Below are positions 1-7,843 of a stretch of DNA of 64,000 bases, piece by piece; the first letter of the stretch is position 1; every line of letters starts with the position of its first letter. A model generated the notes under the pieces. It did not search any database. It was given only the letters and a program-made list of their open reading frames with translations, and was not told the origin of the DNA. The position numbers and the translations under genes are program-made. This DNA comes from Flavobacteriaceae bacterium (GTDB taxonomy: Bacteria; Bacteroidota; Bacteroidia; Flavobacteriales; Flavobacteriaceae), in assembly GCA_014075215.1 (NCBI GenBank), contig CP046177.1, positions 3,410,501 to 3,474,500 on the forward strand, written 5' to 3'.

Positions 1-180
1 TCTCTTTTGAGCAACGCTATTTCCGTTGGAACTTACGACATTATTGTAACCTTTGTGTTCAAGTCCAAAGAGTAAATAACTACGTGCTTTTAAACTACTT
101 TTCTTTGAGGTCAGTGCTTTTTTATTCCAAACTAATTTTAGTTCAGTACTTTGATGATATTTCAGTTTTAGACAGCTCAA
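1..180 (-). pseudogene. Rhs toxin-tip leader, partial (runs off left edge)
   Basis: The reverse strand reads from a TTG at 180 down to the window edge as a short Rhs leader (SCLKLKYHQSTELK) followed by the Rhs core motif LFGLEHKGYNNVVSSNGN. It closely matches the first 60 codons of the toxin gene at 5877, which lies in the opposite orientation, so the two leaders form an inverted repeat around unit U1. The core diverges from that gene after GYNN, so a different toxin tip is expected beyond the edge. Only the leader and core can be seen, so no toxin activity can be named. Confidence 0.75.
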
Positions 181-239
181 ATTTTTTAAAAACTTTTTGT
201 AAAAAGAATTGTTTCAAAACTACAAAAAAAATATCGTAA

Positions 240-435
240 GAGAAAAAAAAGGAAAAAGACAAAAAAACCGCTTTAAAAAGACCAAAAATAAACTAAAAAA
301 ACATCTGAAAAAAGCCCCACCGCAAAGCGGTAAAAAACCTGTATTGAGCTTGTCGAAATAAGCCCAATCGCCTTTGGCGGATAAGGCACAAAAAAACACG
401 CCGTTAGGCGTGTTAAAAGCAATCCAAAGTAAAAG
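240..435. other. A-rich gene-less stretch with mini-hairpins
   Basis: No gene is seen. Three short perfect hairpins sit in A-rich linkers: ACCGCAAAGCGGT, CGCCTTTGGCG and CACGCCGTTAGGCGTG. A flavobacterial dispersed repeat (ttgagcttgtcgaa) lies among them. The style matches the arrays at 1537-2150 and 9467-10421. On the reverse strand each hairpin is followed by a T-run, so they could act as serial terminators. Confidence 0.6.
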
Positions 436-441
436 AGTGTT

Positions 442-696
442 TTAATGATTAAATTCTTCGTTTAAACGGTAGATTTTCATTCCCCAGTGGTCTGTTCCTG
501 TACAAAGAACGGCTTTGTGTTGTATGAGGCGGTGCAGTACCTTATTGATTAGTTTTTTGCTATGTACGGTATCATAAGCAACCTGCTCGGAAGTAAAACA
601 ATCTTGGTCGTAAAAATCCAACAAATCGCCGTAGAGTTCCCAAATGATTTGTTTGTTCTCAAAATCGTTAAAAGTATCTTGGTCTAGTGTTTTCAT
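442..696 (-). CDS. small hypothetical protein, possibly winged-helix
   Basis: An 84-residue protein starting MKTLDQDTF. Its ATG overlaps the stop of the upstream gene at 693-1403 (ATGA), which decides the start and implies translational coupling. The middle (SEQVAYDTVHSKKLINKVLHR) looks like a helix-turn-helix region and the end (HWGMKIYRL) resembles a wing strand. I do not recognise a family. It belongs to a two-gene set divergent from the U1 ATPase gene and may be an accessory DNA-binding subunit of that module. Confidence 0.5.
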   Translation of the reverse strand: MKTLDQDTFNDFENKQIIWELYGDLLDFYDQDCFTSEQVAYDTVHSKKLINKVLHRLIQHKAVLCTGTDHWGMKIYRLNEEFNH

Positions 697-1403
697 TTTA
701 CATCGGTTTTTACTATTTGATAGCGATAACAAGCCCCTATTTTGCGACAACGTTTTATCTTGTTTTCTTCTTTAAATTGGTTTAAAAACTGATTTACGGT
801 ACTACGGTCTATAGCTGTTTTCGCAAAAAGTTCTTTGGTTTCAAAAGGTTCGGTAGGAAAATATTTAAGTATCAAACTCCATATTTGCTCTTTTTGATTG
901 ATGCGTTGTTGTTTGGGCTGTTTATGTTGTAATTTAAAAAGTTTAAAAGTGGTTAAAAAATCTTCATCATCAGTTTGTAAAACATCGCTCATCAGTTCAG
1001 GTCTGTTGGTGCTTCGTATCATAGCAAAGGTTTTTACCCAATCTAAAAACAACAAAGCGTGTTTTTTGTGATAGGTGCTAAAAATAGCGTTTACGTAGTC
1101 CGTATTGTGAAAAACTACTTTTGTCTGTTGCAGTTCATCAAACAAAAGCGGAACGGTTTGTAAAAAATCATTTTCTACTACTTTGCGTAATTTAAAAATT
1201 GATTTTTCAGTAATTTTTGTAAAATCAAAATTGGCTTCACGTGTGCGTGTGTGCGTGCGAGGGTTTTGGTTTGGTTGTCGTCCTACTGTCAATCCCTTTG
1301 TTTTAGGGAATTTAAGGGTTGGAATAGGGGTTTTGACTAACTGTCCTACTGAATTTAAAAAAGGAACTGCGTTTTGTGAGGTTTTTGCATTAAAATTTTC
1401 CAT
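693..1403 (-). CDS. hypothetical protein with C-terminal winged helix
   Basis: 236 residues from MENFNAK. A longer frame exists upstream, but its first 38 residues are encoded by the 65-bp inverted repeat (1472-1536) that recurs at 2151-2215 in another context, so the start at 1403 is preferred. The last 60 residues (KYFPTEPFETKELFAKTAIDRSTVNQFLNQ...) have the shape of the winged helix that closes the P-loop ATPases of this island. No P-loop is present. A distant relative of the C-terminal half of those ATPases, or a separate DNA-binding protein, is plausible. The function is not established. Confidence 0.5.
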   Translation of the reverse strand: MENFNAKTSQNAVPFLNSVGQLVKTPIPTLKFPKTKGLTVGRQPNQNPRTHTRTREANFDFTKITEKSIFKLRKVVENDFLQTVPLLFDELQQTKVVFHNTDYVNAIFSTYHKKHALLFLDWVKTFAMIRSTNRPELMSDVLQTDDEDFLTTFKLFKLQHKQPKQQRINQKEQIWSLILKYFPTEPFETKELFAKTAIDRSTVNQFLNQFKEENKIKRCRKIGACYRYQIVKTDVK

Positions 1404-1471
1404 AAAAAAGGGGTTAAAAAGATTAAAATAAAACGCTAAATAAGGCAAAATAAAAAGGCAAAAAAGCAAGA

Positions 1472-2215
1472 GATATACACAAAGGGCAAAAGAAGAAAAG
1501 CCCCATTCCGCCCTCATTTCAGGGGTTTTTGTGGGGCTTTTTTGTGTTTTTCGTTTGGGTTTTTAGGTTTTTTTGGTGGTGGTTTTTCTTGGGCTTTTTT
1601 TCGTTTCGTTTTTGGTCTTTTAAAACGTTTTTTATCTTAAATTTCATTTTTTTATTGCCGTAAGGCAAAAGGGCTTTTTTTTGACTGAAACAGTCATTTA
1701 TTTGTTATTTTTTTGAGCCGATTATTCGGCTTCATCACGCCAAAGACAAACTGTTTTTTTGGGCTTTTTTTACCGCTTTGCGGTGGGGCTTTTTTTATTA
1801 CTGCCGTAGGTAGTAAAGGATTTTTTATTTTTCTTTTTTTGCTCTGCTCCGCAGTGCAATTTTTGGGGCTTTTTTTTTGGGTTTTCAACCCATTTTTTTA
1901 GTTTTTAAACAAACTATTTTTGATATTTTGGCAAACTCAATACAAGTTTTAGGCGGTTCTTATTTGTTCACTTTTTTGTCAATTTAGTATTTGATTTTTA
2001 AAAGCAATTTTAAGCCTGTTTTTTGCTCTTTTTTAGCCGTTTTTCGGCTCTCAGATTTAGGGTTTTGTTTCTGTTCTTTTTTGTACTTTTTCTTCTCTTT
2101 TTTGCTTTGGTTTTGAGCTGTTTTTGGTTTCGTTTTTCTGTGTTTTTCGCCCCCACAAAAACCCCTGAAATGAGGGCGGAATGGGGCTTTTCTTCTTTTG
2201 CCCTTTGTGTATATC
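1472..2215. repeat. 65-bp perfect inverted repeat around a gene-less segment
   Basis: Positions 1472-1536 are the exact reverse complement of 2151-2215, with a 614-bp spacer. The inner 36 bp of the arms (CCCCATTCCGCCCTC...) recur at 9431-9466 and 10422-10457, where they bound the 955-bp spacer of the large palindrome. The same segment is therefore bracketed by inverted repeats at two places. No transposase lies inside. Confidence 0.85.
1537..2150. other. mini-hairpin array in T-rich DNA
   Basis: No credible gene. The plus strand has T-runs punctuated by GGGCTTTTTTT linkers and different short hairpins, including GCCGTAAGGC (near 1657), GACTGAAACAGTC (1683), AGCCGATTATTCGGCT (1716), ACCGCTTTGCGGT (1770), CTGCTCCGCAG (1845) and TGGGTTTTCAACCCA (1877). 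Stems are 3-6 bp and loops 3-5 nt. Each is followed by T-rich sequence like an intrinsic terminator. The segment lies between the divergent halves of U1 and could insulate them. The longer copy at 9467-10421 is in reverse orientation. Confidence 0.6.
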
Positions 2216-2274
2216 TATTCCTTTGTTTTTCGTAATTTCTTTAGAAATTTGAATTTAAATTTAAACCTATTACA

Positions 2275-3873
2275 ATGGAAAACTTAACCCTACACAACAC
2301 AAATTTTATCACTTTTAATGATGCTTTTTTAAGCATTGATATTTTGGGTGGCGTAGATTTGCAACAAGTAGAAAGAATGGTTTGCACTTTGCGAATTACC
2401 CACAAAAATTATCCGTCATTTAGAAGCACACTTGACCTGTACAACGACCACCAAACCGATAAATTAATCCGTACACTTTGCGACAAATGGGAACTTAAAA
2501 TGTTGGAGGTTTCTAAAACTTTACACAGCCTTATTCTACAATTAGAGAATTACCTATTGCACTCTTTACGATATACAGGAAAAAAATCAAAAGAAAATTT
2601 TGAAGTATCCGCAGACGATAAAAAAGAAGCATTGAAAATACTAAAAAGTAAAAACTTGCTTTCACAACTTATAAAAGGTTTAAATACAACTGGTATCATT
2701 GGCGAGGATGAAAACGCCGTTATTTTGTTTCTTGCTTTGGCTTCCTATAAATATAGCAATCCATTTTCTGTTTTGTGTTTGGCAAAAAGTGGTATTGGTA
2801 AAAGCTATATTTTACAAAAATTAAGTGAATGTATGCCCAATAATTCTTTTAGTTTTCATACACAAATATCTGCAAACGCCTTGTATTATTTCAACTCTTA
2901 CGAACTTCAAAACAAAGCCCTTTTAATTGAGGATTTAGAATGGACTACACAAATGTTATCGCCTTTGGCAACTCTGCAAACACAAGGAAAATTAGTAAAA
3001 ACTAGAGCCACCAAAGACAAAGACGGAATGCTACACAGCACTACTTTTGAAGTTACTGGAAATCTTTGTTTACTGGCTTGTGCTTATTCTGATAAAAATT
3101 ATGAAAGTTTGAGTTTGCCTTTTTTGATGCTCCATTTAAACCATAGCCAAAGCCAAGATATTGCTATTATGGAATATCAAAAAAAGTGCAAAGCAGGACT
3201 TATAAAAACGGATGAAATCAAAACCACACAAACAAAACTAAAAAACGTAATTGCAACACTTCAAAATGTATCAATTACAAACCCTTTTGCTACATTGATT
3301 GAACTTCCAAAAGACGTAAATCACCCAAGAAAATCATTATTGTTATTGCTCAATTTTATTGAAGTTATTACCTATTTTTTTCAGTTCCAAAGAGAGCAAA
3401 CAGTTGATAAAACAACAGGAGAAATTTTTGTAAAGACCCACCCAAACGATATAGCATTAGCTTTTAAATATCTTAAAAATTCTTTGTTCCGTAGAGCGGA
3501 TGAATTAAGCACAACAGCAAGAGGATTTTATCATTGGCTAACTGATTTTTTGGCAGAAGCCAAAACAACTCAATTTACAGCTTTGGATATTAGAAAAGCA
3601 AAACCAATTCATCCAAGAACTTTAAACCGATACCTGCAAGAACTCAAATTGTATGCTTATGTTCAAGTGGTTGGTGGAAACAAACACCGTGAGGGTTTTG
3701 TTTACAAAATTACACAATTTGGCAATCAAACAGATGTACAAAACCGCATTGAAAAAGACTTAAAATATACACTTGAAAAAATAAAAAAAGAGCATCAAAA
3801 AGAACACGAAAAGCAAAACAGTAAGCCAGTTAGTCAAAAGGAAGTGTCTAACTCTAAAACTCAACAATCATAA
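2275..3873 (+). CDS. P-loop ATPase of the recombination module (U1)
   Basis: 532 residues, the only intact full-length member of a family present in every unit of this island. The N-terminal part (1-130) contains a conserved LDLYND element. A Walker A motif, AKSGIGKS, lies at 170-177 and a Walker B-like ALLIEDLE at about 215-222. The C-terminal third carries a winged helix (LDIRKAKPIHPRTLNRYLQEL) and a charged tail. It precedes the two recombinase genes in the same direction (43-bp gap), so a DNA-dependent ATPase or helicase acting with them is inferred. No close named family is recognised. In U4 and U5 the corresponding gene follows a primase gene, but U1 has no primase. Confidence 0.75.
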   Translation: MENLTLHNTNFITFNDAFLSIDILGGVDLQQVERMVCTLRITHKNYPSFRSTLDLYNDHQTDKLIRTLCDKWELKMLEVSKTLHSLILQLENYLLHSLRYTGKKSKENFEVSADDKKEALKILKSKNLLSQLIKGLNTTGIIGEDENAVILFLALASYKYSNPFSVLCLAKSGIGKSYILQKLSECMPNNSFSFHTQISANALYYFNSYELQNKALLIEDLEWTTQMLSPLATLQTQGKLVKTRATKDKDGMLHSTTFEVTGNLCLLACAYSDKNYESLSLPFLMLHLNHSQSQDIAIMEYQKKCKAGLIKTDEIKTTQTKLKNVIATLQNVSITNPFATLIELPKDVNHPRKSLLLLLNFIEVITYFFQFQREQTVDKTTGEIFVKTHPNDIALAFKYLKNSLFRRADELSTTARGFYHWLTDFLAEAKTTQFTALDIRKAKPIHPRTLNRYLQELKLYAYVQVVGGNKHREGFVYKITQFGNQTDVQNRIEKDLKYTLEKIKKEHQKEHEKQNSKPVSQKEVSNSKTQQS

Positions 3874-3915
3874 GCCTTTAGAAGTAAGACGACACTAAAT
3901 TTTATTTTTTGAACA

Positions 3916-4854
3916 ATGCAAGATTTTATTAACTATTTACAAACCAAAAACCACGCAGAAATCACGCAAAAAAAATACACCAAAAGCGTAGCTGATTTTT
4001 TAAAATGGTTTACAAAGGAAGACATTAATACTACTAAAAAAGATGTTTTGGAGTACTTGTCCTATCTTAAAAAAAATCTTCACCAAACCAACAGCAGACG
4101 TAAAGGAGATTTAACAGCTTTAAGGCATTATTTTACTTTTTTACAGCAAAATGATTTAATAGCGACCAACCCCACTAACTTTTTAAAAATAAGAGGAGCA
4201 AGAAAAAAAACACTTTACAATATCTATTCTTTTGCAGAACTGGAACAGCTAAACGATAATTTTTACCACAACTTTATTAGGAATTTCAACTACAATAAAT
4301 ACGTAGGAGAAAACGACCGAGAACGCTCTCTTTTATGCAGAGAAAGAAACTATTGTATGTTGGGGATGCTTGTGTATCAAGGTTTGCTAACCAAAGAATT
4401 AAAAAAAATAAAACTTACCGATTTAGACCTAAACAAAGCCACTTTAAAAATACAAAAAGCAAAAAAAAGTAATGGCAGAACCATTGTTTTAAATGCTACA
4501 CAAATAGGTGTTTTAATCAATTATACACAGCAAATAAGACCTAAAATAGCAAACTTATATAATCAAGAAACTGAACAGCTTTTTTTGTCTTACCCTATTT
4601 CCAATGAAAAAAACAATATTCAAGATTTTCGAGGAGTGGTGCAATACCTTGCTAAACAGGTTAAGAAAATAGACAGTAATTTTTTAAATTTTAAGCAGTT
4701 ACGAGCTTCGGTTATTACAAATTGGATAAAAAATGAGGGATTGCGAAAAGCACAATATTTAGCAGGACATCGCTACATATCTAGCACCGAAAGTTATAAG
4801 GTAAACGATTTGGAAAGCCTAACTGATGACATTGCAAAACATCATCCATTTTGA
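3916..4854 (+). CDS. tyrosine recombinase-like protein TyrB with degenerate active site (U1)
   Basis: 312 residues with an N-terminal SAM-like core-binding domain and a C-terminal phage-integrase fold. Motifs align with TyrA, but key residues are missing. The box I Arg is Leu158 (VYQGLLTKEL), the box II His is Lys260 (FKQLRASVI) and the second box II position is Ala264. Arg263, His285 (AGHR) and the candidate nucleophile Tyr294 (STESY) remain. The same losses occur in the TyrB of U2, U4 and U5, so this is a family trait. It overlaps tyrA by 4 bp. A structural or regulatory partner of TyrA in a heteromeric synapse is inferred. Confidence 0.8.
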   Translation: MQDFINYLQTKNHAEITQKKYTKSVADFLKWFTKEDINTTKKDVLEYLSYLKKNLHQTNSRRKGDLTALRHYFTFLQQNDLIATNPTNFLKIRGARKKTLYNIYSFAELEQLNDNFYHNFIRNFNYNKYVGENDRERSLLCRERNYCMLGMLVYQGLLTKELKKIKLTDLDLNKATLKIQKAKKSNGRTIVLNATQIGVLINYTQQIRPKIANLYNQETEQLFLSYPISNEKNNIQDFRGVVQYLAKQVKKIDSNFLNFKQLRASVITNWIKNEGLRKAQYLAGHRYISSTESYKVNDLESLTDDIAKHHPF

Positions 4855-5756
4855 GCGAAAACCTAACAATTATTAACCAAGAATATAAAGAGTGGTTGGC
4901 TACTTTGGGCTTTTCACATTCCATTGTTTACAACTATAATTTTAGTGTAAGGGATTTTTTTAATTGGCTTGACACGCAGGGCGTGAGCCAAATAAACAAG
5001 CTGACTGCAAAGCACATTACTACTTATTTTAATTACTTACAAATACGCCCAAACAAGCGAAGAAAAGGCGGGTTGAGTACTGCACATCTCAACAAAACTT
5101 TTGATGCCATAGACAAGCTGATGGAGTTTATGCATCAAATAGGAATGCACACCGCACCCAACCCAACAAATTACAGAATTGAACAGGACAAGCAGGAAAG
5201 AGTAAACAATATACACCCTTTTACCAAAGAAGAAATAAAGGAATTGCAAAACAATATCTCAAAAACATACCCCAAATATCATTTTGAAAAAAGAGAGAAA
5301 AAGCAGGAACAATTAAAACTTATTTTTGCTTTGTTTTATGGTTGTGGCATACGCAGAACCGAGGGGATGAACCTTGAAGTAACGGACATTAATTTTGATA
5401 CTAAAACGCTTTTTATAAGACAAGGAAAAAATTATAAAGACCGCATCATCCCATTAAGTACAGGGGTTTATAAAGTACTGGAAAACTACGTTTACAATTT
5501 TAGAAACCTGCAAAAAATAACACACCGAAAACTCTTTATTCATAGTTCTTGTGGGCTTACAAACAGTCTTAAAGATTTACAGAAAATCACGCCAAATAAA
5601 GTCATACAAAGCAAAAGATTAACCTTTCATATTTTACGCCATAGTATCGCTACACAACTACTTCAAAATGGTGTTAGTATTGAAAATATTGCACAGTTCT
5701 TGGGGCATTCTTCACTAGAAAGTACGCAGATTTATACACATATCGTAAACCGATAA
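4851..5756 (+). CDS. tyrosine recombinase TyrA, complete active site (U1)
   Basis: 301 residues, XerC/D-like. The core-binding domain covers about 1-110. The catalytic domain has Arg168 (GCGIRRTEG), His260-x-x-Arg263 (FHILRHSIAT), His286 (FLGHSSLEST) and nucleophile Tyr295 (TQIYTH). The start overlaps the tyrB stop in the TGAGCG context; the first codon here is TTG. It lies 120 bp upstream of the co-directional Rhs toxin gene. In the minus-strand units the order is tyrA then tyrB; here it is tyrB then tyrA. It is expected to cut and rejoin DNA at the folded sites near the toxin tips, which is an inference from position. Confidence 0.85.
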   Translation: MSENLTIINQEYKEWLATLGFSHSIVYNYNFSVRDFFNWLDTQGVSQINKLTAKHITTYFNYLQIRPNKRRKGGLSTAHLNKTFDAIDKLMEFMHQIGMHTAPNPTNYRIEQDKQERVNNIHPFTKEEIKELQNNISKTYPKYHFEKREKKQEQLKLIFALFYGCGIRRTEGMNLEVTDINFDTKTLFIRQGKNYKDRIIPLSTGVYKVLENYVYNFRNLQKITHRKLFIHSSCGLTNSLKDLQKITPNKVIQSKRLTFHILRHSIATQLLQNGVSIENIAQFLGHSSLESTQIYTHIVNR

Positions 5757-5876
5757 TCTTATCAATTAGCGAACTAAAAACCTAAAGGGTAGCAGAACCA
5801 AACTAATTTTACAGTATTTTTTATTATTATTAGCCATACTTTACTTATTTTTGAACTTCACTTTTTTATAAAAAAT

Positions 5877-6935
5877 TTGGGCTGTTTAAAATTAAAATAT
5901 CATCAAAGTACTGAACTAAAATTAGTTTGGAATAAAAAAACATTGACCTCAAAGAAAAGTGATTTAAAAAGACGTAGTTATTTCCTCTTTGGACTTGAAC
6001 ATAAAGGATACAATAATATTGTAACATCAACGAATCCAGCACAGAATTATACATACAACGGAAAAGAAAAACAAGAAGAGTTAGGTTTAAACTGGCTTGA
6101 TTATGGTGCAAGAAATTATGACCCTGCGATAGGAAGATGGATGAACCTTGACCCTCTTGCTGAATTATATGACGATAACTCTCCATATAATTATGTGAAA
6201 AATAATCCAATCTATTTTGTTGACCCTGATGGAATGAAAATAGACCTTTCGGATATTTTTAAAGATAAAGAAAACTTTCAAAAAGGTGTAGAATTGTTAC
6301 TTGATTTATCACAACAAACAGGCTTAAGCTTATCAGTAAATAAGAGTGATGGACTTTTAAATTATGGTAAAGACGAAAATGGTAAAGCAGAAGTAGAAGA
6401 AAGTGGTGGTCAACAACTTGGAAGTTCGGCAGCAAGAAGCAGTTTAGTTGGAGCTATTGACCACGAAGATACTGTTAATGTTTCTTTAGTTAGTCATAAT
6501 TTAGGTAGTGCTACAGCTGGGAATGATATAAGATTAGACCCAACACAAATAGAAACTCAAATTGGAAATGTATCAGAAGGATTAAACTCTAAAACTTTAG
6601 GCTACGGTATGACTTTCTTGCACGAATTACATCATACAGATGTCGGAGGAGATTTACGAGATACTGATAAAGAGTTTTCTAAAGGTCCTGTAGTTGAGAA
6701 GATGAATGTAATAAGACAACAATTAGATGCAAACCCTTTAAATCAAATACTTGGAGAAGGTACACAATATGGTATTAGAAAATATTATATGAGTAGTGAA
6801 ATCTCAAGGAAGACACACAAGAAAAGATATGATAAAATTTTATCTAAAGTTAGTTTTTCAATACTGAATGAAAAAGGTAGAAAGAAAGGAGCAAGTACAA
6901 AAACTCAAGTTGTTAAAAGAAAAAAAAGTAACTAA
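5877..6935 (+). CDS. orphan Rhs tip with HExxH metallopeptidase-like toxin (U1)
   Basis: 352 residues from a TTG start (MGCLKLKYHQ), the usual leader of flavobacterial orphan Rhs tips. Residues 33-120 are the Rhs core (FGLEHKGYNN, GRWMNLDPLAE, NNPIYFVDPDGM), which in full Rhs proteins ends with the autocleavage region. The variable tail from about 121 holds H249-E250-L-H-H253, a zinc-protease-like motif. The immunity gene follows with no gap. There is no signal peptide and no Rhs shell, so this tip must be joined to a full-length carrier to be delivered, or it is silent. A second copy lies inverted at 12953-13924. Confidence 0.8.
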   Translation: MGCLKLKYHQSTELKLVWNKKTLTSKKSDLKRRSYFLFGLEHKGYNNIVTSTNPAQNYTYNGKEKQEELGLNWLDYGARNYDPAIGRWMNLDPLAELYDDNSPYNYVKNNPIYFVDPDGMKIDLSDIFKDKENFQKGVELLLDLSQQTGLSLSVNKSDGLLNYGKDENGKAEVEESGGQQLGSSAARSSLVGAIDHEDTVNVSLVSHNLGSATAGNDIRLDPTQIETQIGNVSEGLNSKTLGYGMTFLHELHHTDVGGDLRDTDKEFSKGPVVEKMNVIRQQLDANPLNQILGEGTQYGIRKYYMSSEISRKTHKKRYDKILSKVSFSILNEKGRKKGASTKTQVVKRKKSN

Positions 6936-7409
6936 ATGAAATATCTAATTTTAATAACAACATTTTTATTGCAATCTTGTGCAAGTGCTCAAGCCACAGA
7001 TGTATATAGAAAAATAGTTGATGATATAAAAAACTCAAAAAAGTACGAGGATTTTACAAATCAGAGTAAACAGAAATGTAAAGGACTATTTGTGTCGAAG
7101 TATAAATATTCTGTCTGTAGTTTTGGTTCTTTTTTTAAAAATGAGGAGATAAAAGCATTTATTGATAATGAGTGTAGCGAAGAAGAAACCTTTAAAACAG
7201 AAAAAAGCAATGTTCTGAACAAACTTTCTGATAAGGGGGAAACGTGCTTTATAGCTGATTTTTCTTTTAAAGTCAAAGATAAGATAGCTGTAAAAATAAT
7301 ATCTAAAAGTGATGAGAATAAGATAGGTTACGAAAGTTTACACTTCTTATATGATGTAAGTAACAACCAAGCACAAAGGTTAGAAATCATAGAAGTCACA
7401 AATGATTAA
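6936..7409 (+). CDS. lipoprotein immunity protein for the HELHH toxin (U1)
   Basis: 157 residues. It begins with a signal peptide and lipobox (FLLQSC, Cys15), so a membrane-anchored lipoprotein is predicted. The ATG directly follows the toxin stop. There are four further Cys (CKGLFV, CSFGS, CSEEE, CFIAD), which could form disulfides. No named family is recognised; the immunity role is inferred from toxin-immunity gene order. A periplasm-facing immunity protein implies that the toxin acts in the periplasm. The inverted copy is at 12479-12952. Confidence 0.7.
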   Translation: MKYLILITTFLLQSCASAQATDVYRKIVDDIKNSKKYEDFTNQSKQKCKGLFVSKYKYSVCSFGSFFKNEEIKAFIDNECSEEETFKTEKSNVLNKLSDKGETCFIADFSFKVKDKIAVKIISKSDENKIGYESLHFLYDVSNNQAQRLEIIEVTND

Positions 7410-7418
7410 CAAGAAAAG

Positions 7419-7446
7419 ACCACTTCATAACGAGGTGGTTTTTTTA
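7419..7446 (+). terminator. intrinsic terminator after the U1 immunity gene
   Basis: An 8-bp stem (ACCACTTC/GAGGTGGT, one G-T pair) with a 5-nt loop is followed by a run of seven T. It lies 10 bp after the immunity stop. Confidence 0.85.
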
Positions 7447-7523
7447 TGCTTTAAAGTGAAGCCATATTTTTAGAGAAGAAATCTTTAAACTTGGATTTAG
7501 TTAGCATACTATCAATAATACGC

Positions 7524-7794
7524 GGCACACACTATTAAAACCACGACAAAAAGGTTCCAACATTGGAACTTTCCAATAATGACAAGGGTTTTAAGGAAAT
7601 GACATAAGTTGAAAATTTATAAAGACATAGGAATATTTAATAGTGGATATTTCTATGTTCTTTCATGACTATAAAGTGAATTTTATATAATCGTAACCAT
7701 AGTTATCTAGGAAATGAGTTTATTTGAAGTATTTTAAGAATTACACCCTATAGGAATTACACAAGCATTAAATTCTTGATTGGTTCGTACCCCT
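7524..7794 (-). mobile_element. 3' remnant of a DDE-type insertion sequence
   Basis: On the reverse strand this is the same end sequence as 21540-21803: the last 18 codons of a DDE transposase (VRTNQEFNACVIPIGCNS, stop at 7734-7736), an AT-rich tail and the terminus ending GTGTGTGCC. IS110 copy 1 adjoins it at 7795. The rest of the element is absent. Confidence 0.75.
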
Positions 7795-7843
7795 GTATTC
7801 TATGATAAAAACAAGTAAAAGTTGAGATATTATTTTTACTAAT

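Noticed and set aside
1694..1901. Overlapping frames on both strands in the mini-hairpin segments (also 2023-2235, 9299-9634, 9386-9595, 9899-10589)
   Set aside because: Low-complexity translations of A/T runs and hairpins with no family resemblance; repeats of non-coding sequence.
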